Below, piece after piece: positions 33,058 to 41,719 of a stretch of 64,000 nt of DNA. Both the position numbers and the translations under genes were made by a program. The notes under the pieces are model-generated. The model was given only the letters and a program-made list of their open reading frames with translations. It did no database searches and had not been told where the DNA came from. Where the stretch lies: NCBI GenBank assembly GCA_013187285.1, contig JABMIG010000055.1:186001-250000 (forward strand), written 5' to 3'. How positions within the stretch are numbered: the stretch's first letter is position 1; each line of letters begins with the position of its first letter. Origin of the DNA: Cyclotella cryptica (lineage: Eukaryota; Bacillariophyta; Thalassiosirophyceae; Thalassiosirales; Thalassiosiraceae).

Positions 33058-33323
33058 CATCAGATGAATAAGGATGATGTTGCATCCAATGAATACTTCT
33101 GTGACCAATGAAATGAATGTGGCATTCAATGAATATGAATTTTGTAGGATGAATAACAATCTTGCATCCAATGAATACCAAATCTGCATCCAATGAAGAC
33201 TAATCCTGCATCTGATGAATACATCCAAAATCCTTATTGTTCTTATGAATACTGTCCGAACAGATTCTTATTGTAGTTTATGTTGCATCAAGGTTGTGTT
33301 TGTGTTTGTGTTTGTGTTTGTGT
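33058..33323. repeat. Minisatellite (GCATCCAATGAATAC)n and (TGTGTT)n microsatellite
   Basis: 33058-33222 is built from imperfect copies of GCATCCAATGAATAC at 20-40 bp spacing (six to seven copies). At 33295-33323 a TGTTTG hexamer repeats about five times. No coding content. Confidence 0.75.
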
Positions 33324-34150
33324 GATCGTTGTGATGTAGGTGTGATCAGCCAAGAGTGTGTAAAGCCAGTTGGATACGTGAGTGCTTGCTAATTATTTGG
33401 GGAGGTTGCCTTGGGTGACATGTCTGTGGGTTTCCATTGATATTGTGAACGGAGATTATATCTTGTGAAATTTTATTAGAAATAATATAAAAAAGCATAT
33501 TGGGGTATATTCGGAATATATTATTAGGATATACAGTAGGCAAAGGATACATAAAGAGGATATCTATTTTTCCAAGGATCTATTATCCAGATTTAATATG
33601 AGGCTAGGATACGATATCCTTTTTTCAAATATCTGATAATATCATGGGCATATTCATGTGAGATAGAGATGAAGGGAACAAGATGGTGGATGCATCTGAA
33701 GATCAGGCACAAGAAGGCAGCAACCCCTGTTCTGATGCCATACCGCAAGCAGTCCTGTCATGTCTGTGGAGCTTCCTGTGGGTGTATGCAACACAAGAGC
33801 TTCCAAGTGAACTATAAGCCAATGCAGGAAGACCAAGGCAATCACCAATAATGGCGTTGCTTTGTCTGCAGATGCGACAAATGCCAAAACGAAGAATGTG
33901 TGTAGGGTGTTGCAGTCAGAGAAATGAGCAGAAATCACCGTTCCCTTGTTGCTGCTCCTTGTGGCATAAACAACGATGTCCACGCCAATCACACCCGTAG
34001 AAAGTAATATCAAATATCTATTCTGACATTCTCAACTTGGTGGATAGACTATCCAAATCCACTAAATGGAGGATAGATTATCAGGATATTGCATAGTACC
34101 TGTAATAGGATATAGATTCAGAATCTATGGCATATACACATAACTTTAAT
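33324..34150. other. AT-rich region with GGATA-rich flanks around a Cys-rich frame
   Basis: 33470-33650 and 34000-34140 are rich in GGATA/TATCC phrases. Between them a short plus-strand frame (33669-33851) reads KQSCHVCGASCGCMQHKSFQVNYKP, and after an interruption CFVCRCDKCQNEECV. Its cysteine pattern recalls the C-terminal end of some transposases (piggyBac-like), but that is only a hint. Probably a decayed DNA transposon. Confidence 0.3.
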
Positions 34151-36075
34151 TAACCCTAACCCTAACCCTACTCTACCACCACCACCACCACCACGACCTC
34201 ATCTTCCTTGTCCTCCTCATCCTTCTCATCATCATCCTCTCCTTCTGCTTCATTATCAGTTGCCACAGTCTCATCTCCATTCCTCCATTCAGTCTGTTGC
34301 TTGATCTTAGCCCTAATGTCCTTTCTTTTGCTATCCTTCCTCATCTTGTTGGCCATCCTCATATCTACATAACTCCAAAGATCCTTACTGTAGTTCAAGT
34401 AGAGGATGCATTCAAATGTAAGAGGTGAAAGAGACGTATGTTGCTTGGTTAGGATGGATCCTGCAATACTCCACAGCATCTCAATCTCAGCTGCAGACCC
34501 ACAAATAAAGTCCACATTTATGTACTTGGAAACAAATTTGTTGGCCTGCTTCCTCTTCTAATTCCTCTGCAAGATTTTATCAGAAACGGAAACAGCCTCC
34601 TTGACAACATCAATGCAATTCTGGTTGTCTTTCGGGTAGTCAGGGCACTTAATCTTGAGGAGACACGATGCAAGCTTCCTTTTCTGCAGAGGCATATCTA
34701 CCTCACGTTGCTGTTGGATCTTGAGCACTCCAGTAACAAATTGTGGGTTAGAGTTATAATGGTTGCCAGCCTTGATTTTGTCAGGCTTAAGCTCGCAGAA
34801 CTCAAATTCATCCTCCTTGCTCCATGTCCAATAGTAATATATTTGCAGAGAAAAGGAAGTGTGTTTTGGCAGTCAGTAAGGGTCTGTCCTCTTGGTTGTA
34901 CGTGCTTCTCAGAGACTACCTTGATATCTTGGAGGTACTTAAGGTGTTTGTTGATGCTATCCATTGTGCAAGGTTTGTTTACTGTTTTATTTTTGACCTT
35001 GGTGAACTTGGTTGGGTAACACTTAACAATACCCTTCAGATAGTCCTTGGACTTCAAGTTACTTTGTAAGACATCACAAATGTTCTTCCATTTGGGCATT
35101 GACTTGGACTTGAGCTTCATGCAAGTAGAGGTAGCTGATTGAGCATAGGCAAGATTAGCTGACAGTTTGTTGCTGACAGTGACAGAGGTGTGTACATCAT
35201 GAATGGAATTAAAGAGTGCACCAAGGTCAGGGGTGCCCTTGTCCATCTCTTTACCCCAGTAGATCAAACAGTGGTCATGGCAGCCTAAATGAGGATAGCC
35301 AAGATCTTTTGCTGAAACCCAGGGTTTGAATCAGTAATATCCCCAACTTGGCAAACAACAAAGTATGAAACCTCATCAAATGCGAGCTCTCAAACAGTTC
35401 AGTTAAATGTTTGACATGAACTGCAATAAACAAGATAGACACCTTTTCCTGTAGAATAAGGCAGACAAAACTTCATCAATAAACGGAATTGAATGTGTCA
35501 ATGAACCAATGAACAAAATGGTAAATACCTCTTTCTCTCCTCCAATATACCCATGTACTATCATCATTGCTGTCATATCCATGGTCACTGCTACTTTCAT
35601 CCTGAGCCTGAGATACCATAGCACTTCTCTTCTCTTGCTATGCATCTCTGTCTTCCTCATTTTCAAAGAAACCCAATGGTCCAGTGCTCAATATATGCTG
35701 GACAACATCATACTTATCTTCATTCTTCATGTAATTTACCTCCTGAACAGTAACTCCAAAGTAGTGAGTGATACATCTGCTGAAACCATTATGGATGATA
35801 CAGCATTTTTATGTACTATCTCCTTCTTGATCTTCTCTTCAACAATGAACATCAAATGAATCATTGTGTCTTGGATGACTTGAACAGAAACAGGCTCCAC
35901 ATTTAAGTGCTTCCTGAAAGTAGTACTCTGAATTTTGGAGAACGGGATCAGTTCAAGAACTGCAAGCTCAGTAAATGTAACCAATGACCTTTCCATGGGT
36001 GTTAACTTCATGCCCGGCATGTCACCGAGAATCCTCTTGACCTTGCCACCATTCTCCTTCCTCAGTGCTTATTTT
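34151..36075 (-). mobile_element. hAT-type DNA transposon, decayed
   Basis: Pieces of one transposase are ordered on the minus strand. At 36020-35736 is MPGMKLTPMERSLVTFTELAVLELIPFSK. At 35267-34698 is a 189-codon central piece (NKLSANLAYAQSA; CMKLKSKSMPKWKNICDVLQ). At 34515-34168 is GSAAEIEMLWSIAGSILTKQHTSLSP followed by LTFECILYLNYSKDLW. The last matches the hAT C-terminal dimerisation region (S.AAE...S.AG.I.T..R..LSP...E...L..NKDLW). The frame changes between pieces and stops intervene, so it is not functional. The C-terminal tail is acidic, then Val-rich from a (GTG)n run. I could not define terminal inverted repeats or the 8-bp target duplication. Confidence 0.7.
34152..34170. repeat. 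Short interstitial telomere-like repeat
   Basis: AACCCTAACCCTAACCCTA: three units of the CCCTAA type, followed by a (CCA)n run at 34177-34194 that codes Val in the adjacent hAT frame. Too short for a functional telomere; it may be a relic of repair or a terminal feature of the transposon. Confidence 0.7.
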
Positions 36076-36084
36076 TGCATACTG

Positions 36085-36790
36085 GAGAGCAGTTGTTTCA
36101 GACACTAAAGACCTTCAAACAGTCTTGTTGGAGTCCTTGATTTGCCACCAAAAAAATGGCTTGGTCAATTTTTGTGCTGTCTTTCTTAGTTGGTTTGACA
36201 TGAATCAATCTATTGGTGAGAGGTGCTACCCAATATATTATCTGCACGAGGGTTGTTAGGTAGCAGGTGTTTCCAAGATTTGGTATCCCGACCATTTGAT
36301 GGCAGTGGATGAAACCGCGGATGGTGTGGGAAGAATTGTGGAAGCTGATGAGACCGATGGCAAAGCCTAGGCTGGACTGCGGGAGGAATGGCAGAAGGTA
36401 CACTTCCTGGTGCATCAGATGAGCTCTCCACCTCGACATACCACAGTTCTAAAATGCTATATCCTCTTGCATATTGGGACATTCGAACATTTGACCTTAC
36501 CATTTGAATCCTTTTTGGGGGTTTCAGCATTCCATCATAGATGTCATGAATACCATGTGGATTTTTGGTGTCCATACTAATTGCTCTATAATGAGATCCA
36601 TCATGCAGAATAACACCAGCAAGGGAGTGTGGAATGTCTGGGGGAACTAGCACTTGCTTCGGAATGTCATCAAGGGTTTGGAAGCTATGAAATAATTTTG
36701 TTTTTGAGTCACCATGAATTGTCATCACCCAAGGACATGACAAAAAGGAAGCCACTACAGTTGTCTTTCTCATCCCTTGTTCTGGGCAAA
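36085..36790 (-). pseudogene. Ubiquitin-specific protease (USP, C19) fragments in swapped order
   Basis: Two USP signatures lie on the minus strand. At 36773-36210 the frame has HSLAGVILHDGSHYRAISMD and IHDIYDGML, like the C-terminal His box (G.HY.A, then YDG). At about 36300-36200, in another frame, is GIPNLGNTCYLTTLVQIIYW, a clear Cys box (G..NLGNTCY). In normal USPs the Cys box comes first; here the His box is read first. The Cys-box frame runs to 36098 and stops within a few bases of the homologous hAT segment, suggesting capture or break at that boundary. Not continuous, so treated as a broken host-type gene fragment, possibly carried by a transposon. Confidence 0.6.
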
Positions 36791-36854
36791 AATATATTCT
36801 GCATCACCAGATTTTGCTGTACCTATGGGCATCTTGTCGGAACTGTCTCCTAAA

Positions 36855-37384
36855 TCAATCAAATCTTTCCTTCTCTTGCATGATCTTTCATCCAAATGGT
36901 CTATTGGATTGCTAAATCTTTAATGTAACTGATGTGTAGGAAATGCTTTTGTTGCCGATCATAGTGTTTTGATGCGGCTTCAAAGTGTCTGTGAAGGGGG
37001 CGGTTCTCTCCTAACTTGGAACAGGCTCCCCAAATCAACTGCCGTATGCCATGTGCCTGAAATAATACTAGAAATGGCCTACAATCCAAGATGTTTCCCC
37101 AACAACTCCACATTTCAATGTTCCCATTTTTTACAACACTTTTTCGTAGTTTGTCACTTTAAAGGGGATTGTAAAAGCATCTTGACAAAACATCATGGCG
37201 GTCTTTATCAAAATCTCCTTTCTTGATACAGTTCAATTCTTCAATGAGGAGTGAATACTTCTCCAAAACAGAATGGGGTACAAAGCCTCAAATCCATATC
37301 CAAAGGAAGAAGATCATCTGAAGGTTGGTGTCCAGAGGGCAAGTGCTTTTTTCTTGGTATTGATTATTGGAGTTGGGAGGTTTG
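36855..37384. other. Gene-free stretch
   Basis: No supported gene or repeat; short frames on both strands only. Confidence 0.3.
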
Positions 37385-37956
37385 TATATGTTGGACCCCA
37401 AATGTGCACTGGCCCCATGCTGGCACTGGGACCAATTTTTTGTCCCGTGCTGGAACTGGGATGCCGACGTCCCCATACTGGCACTCTCTGTCAAAAAGTG
37501 ATCTGTTGACAATTTGGGGACAATTTTTGGTTGAAGTAGACACTTAAGTGTAAACAATGAAAAAATTCTGATTCGCTTTCTGACATAAGTAAAGAGGCCA
37601 TCTGCCCCATTCTGCTGCATCACTGACATGCCATCTTGCTTCCTCATGGATAGTGCCGGTACGGGGGATCCCATATTGGCACTAGTGCCAGTATGGGATG
37701 CCCCGAAAAGGCACTAGTGCCAGTATGGGGCCGGTGCCAATTTGGGGTTACATGGCCATTGTCCAGTTCCAACACTGGACATCCAGTTCCAGCACGGGAC
37801 ATGACACAAACTTGTTTTTGAGTCCAGTTCCAGCACGGGGCACCCCATAGTGGCACGGTGCCAGTATGGGGACGACGGCACCCCAGTTCCAGCACGGGAC
37901 GAAAAATTGGTCCCAGTTCCAGCACGGGACCGGTGCCTATTTGGGGGCTAACATAT
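37385..37956. mobile_element. Foldback-type element with about 100-bp inverted arms
   Basis: The left arm (37385-37484) and right arm (37858-37956) are inverted copies: TATATGTT(G/A)G.CCCCAAAT at the outer edge, then GCACTGGGACC, CCCGTGCTGGAACTGG and CGTCCCCATACTGGCAC. The arms are built from a 16-bp unit CCAGTTCCAGCACGGG that also repeats in the centre (about 37755-37840). A near-palindrome with GGCACTAGTGCC twice lies at 37677-37724. No coding content. Target duplication not evident. Confidence 0.7.
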
Positions 37957-38045
37957 ATATAGGACCATTGGATTGCCGGCCGTTCCAGTAAGGCAGCACT
38001 GGTCAGATACCTAAGAAGGAAATGGAGATATGTATTTGAGTTACA

Positions 38046-38510
38046 CTAATCCATACAAAAACGAGAGAAACTGTCTTTCCATACAGAAGGAGGAGTTGAT
38101 TCAACAGCTTGACTTGCAGTTGATGAGCCCATTGATGATGGCATAGCCTTCTCAGAGGGATTTGTTTTCTCAGGAGTAAGGTCTGGCGAGGTGGGTACTG
38201 GCGATTGAGTGGGAGATTTTATGATTGTTCTTCTCTTCCTAGCATCAAGCTCAGCTTTTTTCTGAGCCTCAAGCCTTTCTGATTCTTCTCGCCGATGTCT
38301 CCTATTCTCCTCATCCTTCTTCTTTGGCGCTTTCTCTCTTTGTTCTTCTAGCAGTTTCTGCATGACTTCTCTCACCTCAAGCAGTGTCTTGTTTATTACT
38401 GGCCAAAGGGCCTTCCAAAATTCCACATCAAATGTTAATGGAACGGTGAGGTAATTGGCAAAACTTTTGACAGTAATATTACAGTCTTCAACTTGTTTCA
38501 CCAAAAGCAC
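38046..38510 (-). CDS. Charged coiled-coil frame, unknown, possibly a gene fragment
   Basis: 154 codons. The middle is a strongly charged helix-former (EVREVMQKLLEEQREKAPKKKDEENRRHRREESERLEAQKKAELDARKRR), followed by a Ser/Thr/Pro-rich tail with PTQSPVPTSPDLTPEKT. No family recognised. It lies in transposon-rich DNA left of element X, so it may be the end of a transposon-borne protein rather than a gene. Confidence 0.35.
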   Translation of the reverse strand: MLLVKQVEDCNITVKSFANYLTVPLTFDVEFWKALWPVINKTLLEVREVMQKLLEEQREKAPKKKDEENRRHRREESERLEAQKKAELDARKRRTIIKSPTQSPVPTSPDLTPEKTNPSEKAMPSSMGSSTASQAVESTPPSVWKDSFSRFCMD

Positions 38511-39256
38511 CTTGCCTCTCAGTTTCGAGGTTATATCTGTATGGGTAACAAAAAGTATCAGTAAAAGAAGTATCAGTGCAAGCAGGCCGAAGGGAAATGC
38601 AATCTTACTCTGATACTGTGAAACCTAGCGTACATATAAGTTACGATGAATTGTTCAGCTATTTTATTAGTTGCTTTTGTGTTAGCTTTGTTGTGCTTAC
38701 TTGTCATGTACCAACATTATTGGGTGAGTTTCTCTGCGGGGTTTGAGATATTTTTGGTCACTTTTGGTCACTTTCTGCAAAATGGTCACTGGATTTATCA
38801 GTTTATATGTTATAAAATGCCACCAAAATACTATCCTGTTACAATAAATTTCATTATTCTACTACTACCCCCAATTCTCCTTCACACATGACAAAGAACT
38901 CTGGGGGTTTTGAGTGGGTTGGGTGAAAAAAACCACAGCAGGTGGCTGGTATCACTGTGGGAAAAAACCCTTTGGGCACTTTATCCACGCGATTATGTAT
39001 ATAACTCTGTCACGAACATAACACATTCAGAAAAATGGTCAAGTTCGTCACTTTTCTCCAGAAAAAAAACTCAATACATCACCTCTGCAATAACTAACCT
39101 TTGCTTGTTCAGATGTCTTCAATGTATGAGAATTACATATGATCACGCGGATATATATATATAACAACGCCAACACAACACAAAGTTATATATATAACAA
39201 ATGCATAAACTTACCTCTCATTACGAAAAATATCATACTCTGCGCTCTGAGTGTTG

Positions 39257-39679
39257 TCATTTACCCTGAGTCCTCCTCTTCTTCGGTAGAGCCCATTCAT
39301 CAAAATCGGAGGGTATTTCGGGCCAAGCCACCTCGTTACTTTTTTGTCGGTGCTTGAAATTCCCCTTCAACGCGTCCTCGTGTAACCTCACCCAGTGCAA
39401 TGCTTCCTCTCGAACCCTTTCACAGAAAACAAACAATCCTGGCCTTGGCGAATCGAAGAGGTCATTAAACTCCATCTCAAAACATCGTCTCCTTGCTTCA
39501 ATGTGATCTCCAAAAATATTGTCACGAGACTTCTGTGCAATCAAAAAACACCAGGGCGCAACTACCAAAATATCCTCATCATCATTATTGCCCCATCTCA
39601 AAACATCGACTCCTTGCTTCAACGTGATCTCGAATAATATCGACATGAGACTTCTGCGCAATCAAAAATCACCAGAGCA
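39257..39679 (-). CDS. Exon-like frame inside element X with a tandem duplication
   Basis: Minus-strand frame (134 codons, 39661-39257) contains KSRDNIFGDHIEARRRCFEMEFNDLFDSPRPGLFVFCERVREEALHWVRLHEDALKG and ends DEWALPKKRRTQGK, a basic tail. The segment 39474-39559 is repeated at 39593-39679 (period about 119 bp, roughly 86% identical). Each copy begins after a TTTTTTGATTGC(A/G)CAG-like acceptor and reads KS(R/H)(D/V).I..DH(I/V)EAR.RCFEM. A third, weaker copy is at about 39,710-39,775. This looks like a duplicated exon with its preceding intron end. Function unknown. Confidence 0.4.
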
Positions 39680-40079
39680 AAACTCCAAAAATATCGACAT
39701 TGTTGCCACCTCTCCAAAAACCGCGACGCACTGACATCTCAACCTATATCGTCACCAGTTTTCTGTGCAAAAACACGAAATACCTCAGTCCACATCCCAA
39801 ACATCGACATCTATTTTCATGTCCTATCCAAAAAACATCATCACCATGCTTTGCTGAGTTCTCCAAAAATTCAGTCATACTTACATATCCCGTCGCCAAA
39901 TCTCCCTTTTCGTCTGAATTTTAATTGAACATGTCAATCAGAGAACATCAAGAAAGTTATCCATCTTTGTCCCATTACCATACTTCATCTCAATAGCGCG
40001 AAACTTGTCGTCACCATACAAGTCCCGTCGAGTGTTCCTTATCAAATTGCATCCCTACGGGGTAGAGTTCCAAAAGGCG

Positions 40080-40690
40080 ATTTGTTGGTATATACATAAC
40101 AATGTCATGAACATGTGTTGTTATATACATAATAATGTCATAAACATACCTTTACTTTCGATCAATCAATCATGATGCCATAAAAGCGTCCGAAAAACAT
40201 ATATTGGAATATCCATAACAATGACATAAACATGTGTCACATATACATAACAAGGACATGAACACACCTAGGTGTGACCATTTCACATGTGGCTGGAAAG
40301 GGATGCAAAAACGTGATTGTTGGTATATACATAACCACGACATAAACATATGTTGGTATGTACATAAGAAAGACATAAACATACCTGTATGGGATCATTT
40401 CACATCTGGCCCAACAAAACAGATGGGCAGAAAAAAGCGATTTGTTGGTATATACGTAATAATGTCATGAACATGTGCTGTTATATACATAATAATGTCA
40501 TAAACATACCTTTTTTTTCGATCAATCCTTGTTATGTACATAACATATCGATGTACATATCGATTTTTCGCAAACAAAGGAGTGTTGCAGTTGTGTTAAT
40601 AAAATAATTCGCGTTATGTACATAAACAATTGATATACATAAAACAGACGTACCTGTGCCGCGAGTTATGTACATAACAAATCGATTTTG
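40080..40690 (-). repeat. Repeated intron-like blocks with TTATGTATATA cores
   Basis: On the minus strand, blocks begin GTATGTTTATG(A/T)C and contain two copies each of a TTATGTA(T/C)ATAC-type core. They occur at about 40,085-40,160, 40,205-40,265, 40,320-40,390 and 40,445-40,512, with weaker ones to 40,690. Each starts with a good donor (GTATGT), and polypyrimidine/CAG acceptors such as CCCTTTCCAG and GGGCCAG follow. Between them lie 20-25 bp segments sharing TGTGAAATG.TC.CA, which would be micro-exons. Read as coding or spliced sequence this is inference; the repetition itself is plain. Confidence 0.5.
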
Positions 40691-41339
40691 CACAAACAAA
40701 GTAGCGTGACAGTGCAGTGGCGTAATAAAGTTTCGCACGATTGCGTAAAAAACGACTTCCCCAATGTGACAACTCCGTATTGGGAGTCATTCAGGCCCAT
40801 CTTGATCAGCGTCGTTCGATTTGTTCGGTGCGACCACTGCTCACATGTAAAAACATTCATGCTGCTGCACGTGAAAAAACAGTCACAGCAAGCACATTTC
40901 ACGATCTACTCTACCAAAAGGTGTCCCTTCAAGATGCGATCATGGTGGTATTGCATCATCACAATCCGATGATGCCAAAACAATCATTTTGCTCATTGTT
41001 CATTGTCGGTCATTCTAATTGGGCTGATATTTGCATGGTGGTGGAAAGCAGTTCTGGAGCAGCCTGCATGCAGCGTGGGTGTGGTATTGTATCTACCAGT
41101 AAGGTGGTACCTTACCATACAAAAAATTAGCGATGTGGCACAAATTAGTGAGCAACCAACGGATATTTAAAATGTGTGCACAAAACGGGCATTTTTGCTT
41201 ATCAAAACCTTCATTCCCTAATATGTGTAGACCCGTATAGTATGATATATTTAGTATTCATGTACGTATGTGAATAAGCATACCCCATGATTATGTATAT
41301 AACTATTTGAATGCTTACAGGATGGTTGTTACGCAGCAG

Positions 41340-41719
41340 GCAAGAAAATGTCTGATTAAATGATATACAGACATTAATAAAAAATAAACGGACAAACATT
41401 AGCTTATATTCAGACATGTTGACATGTCTGACTTTGATATACAGCCATTAATATAAAATAATACTATCAAATTTTGTCGAGTTATTTAAACATAGTAAGT
41501 TTCCTAAAAATCAATATACTGTATATCTAGTAATTTCAATTTATATAACCCGTTTATATGTATACGGACATTAATATAAATTATTGTTACATTTTAAGAT
41601 TCGAAACATTTAAAATCTTGTTTGTTTTCTCCAAACGTCCATAAACTATATTATATAGGCCATTTTTTGGTGACCATTTTGCAGAAAGTGACCAAAATCG
41701 ACCATAAATATAAAATACC
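41340..41719 (-). repeat. Terminal region of element X shared with 61,043-61,370
   Basis: About 330 bp, AT-rich and non-coding, starting GGTATTTTATATTTATGGTC and containing GGCCTATATAATATA, GGACGTTTGGAGAA, GTCCGTATACAT and TATTAATGGCTGTATATCA. The same order is found at 61,043-61,370 on the plus strand at roughly 80-85% identity by eye. It is not an LTR of the neighbouring copia fossils: both copies join the copia sequence in the middle of coding DNA, at different places. Confidence 0.75.

Larger units (their letters stand above)
38741..41719 (-). mobile_element. Element X copy 1: TIR element with 9-bp target duplication
   Basis: The 9-mer CTCTGCGGG lies directly outside both ends (38732-38740 and 41720-41728). 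The ends are inverted: left ATATTTTTGGTC.CTTTTGGTCACTTTC and right (reverse strand) ATATTTATGGTCGATTTTGGTCACTTTC share about 30 nearly identical bases including TTTCTGCAAAATGGTCAC. Length is 2,979 bp. The right end abuts the reverse-transcriptase part of a copia fossil. Read from the right end (minus), the first 330-350 bp are homologous to the start of copy 2 at 61,043. The interior holds intron-like repeats with TTATGTATATA (40,080-40,690) and duplicated exon-like segments (39,474-39,680). A 9-bp duplication would fit Mutator-like elements, but no transposase is recognised; it may be non-autonomous. Confidence 0.7.

Noticed and set aside
33669-34013. piggyBac-type transposase end
   Set aside because: Only a loose cysteine pattern was visible; no DDE motif or flanking TTAA duplication could be shown.
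41340-41719. Shared 330-bp sequence as an LTR of the copia elements
   Set aside because: Both copies join copia coding sequence at different interior points, and copy 1 has a target duplication and an inverted partner at 38,741, which fits a separate DNA element.
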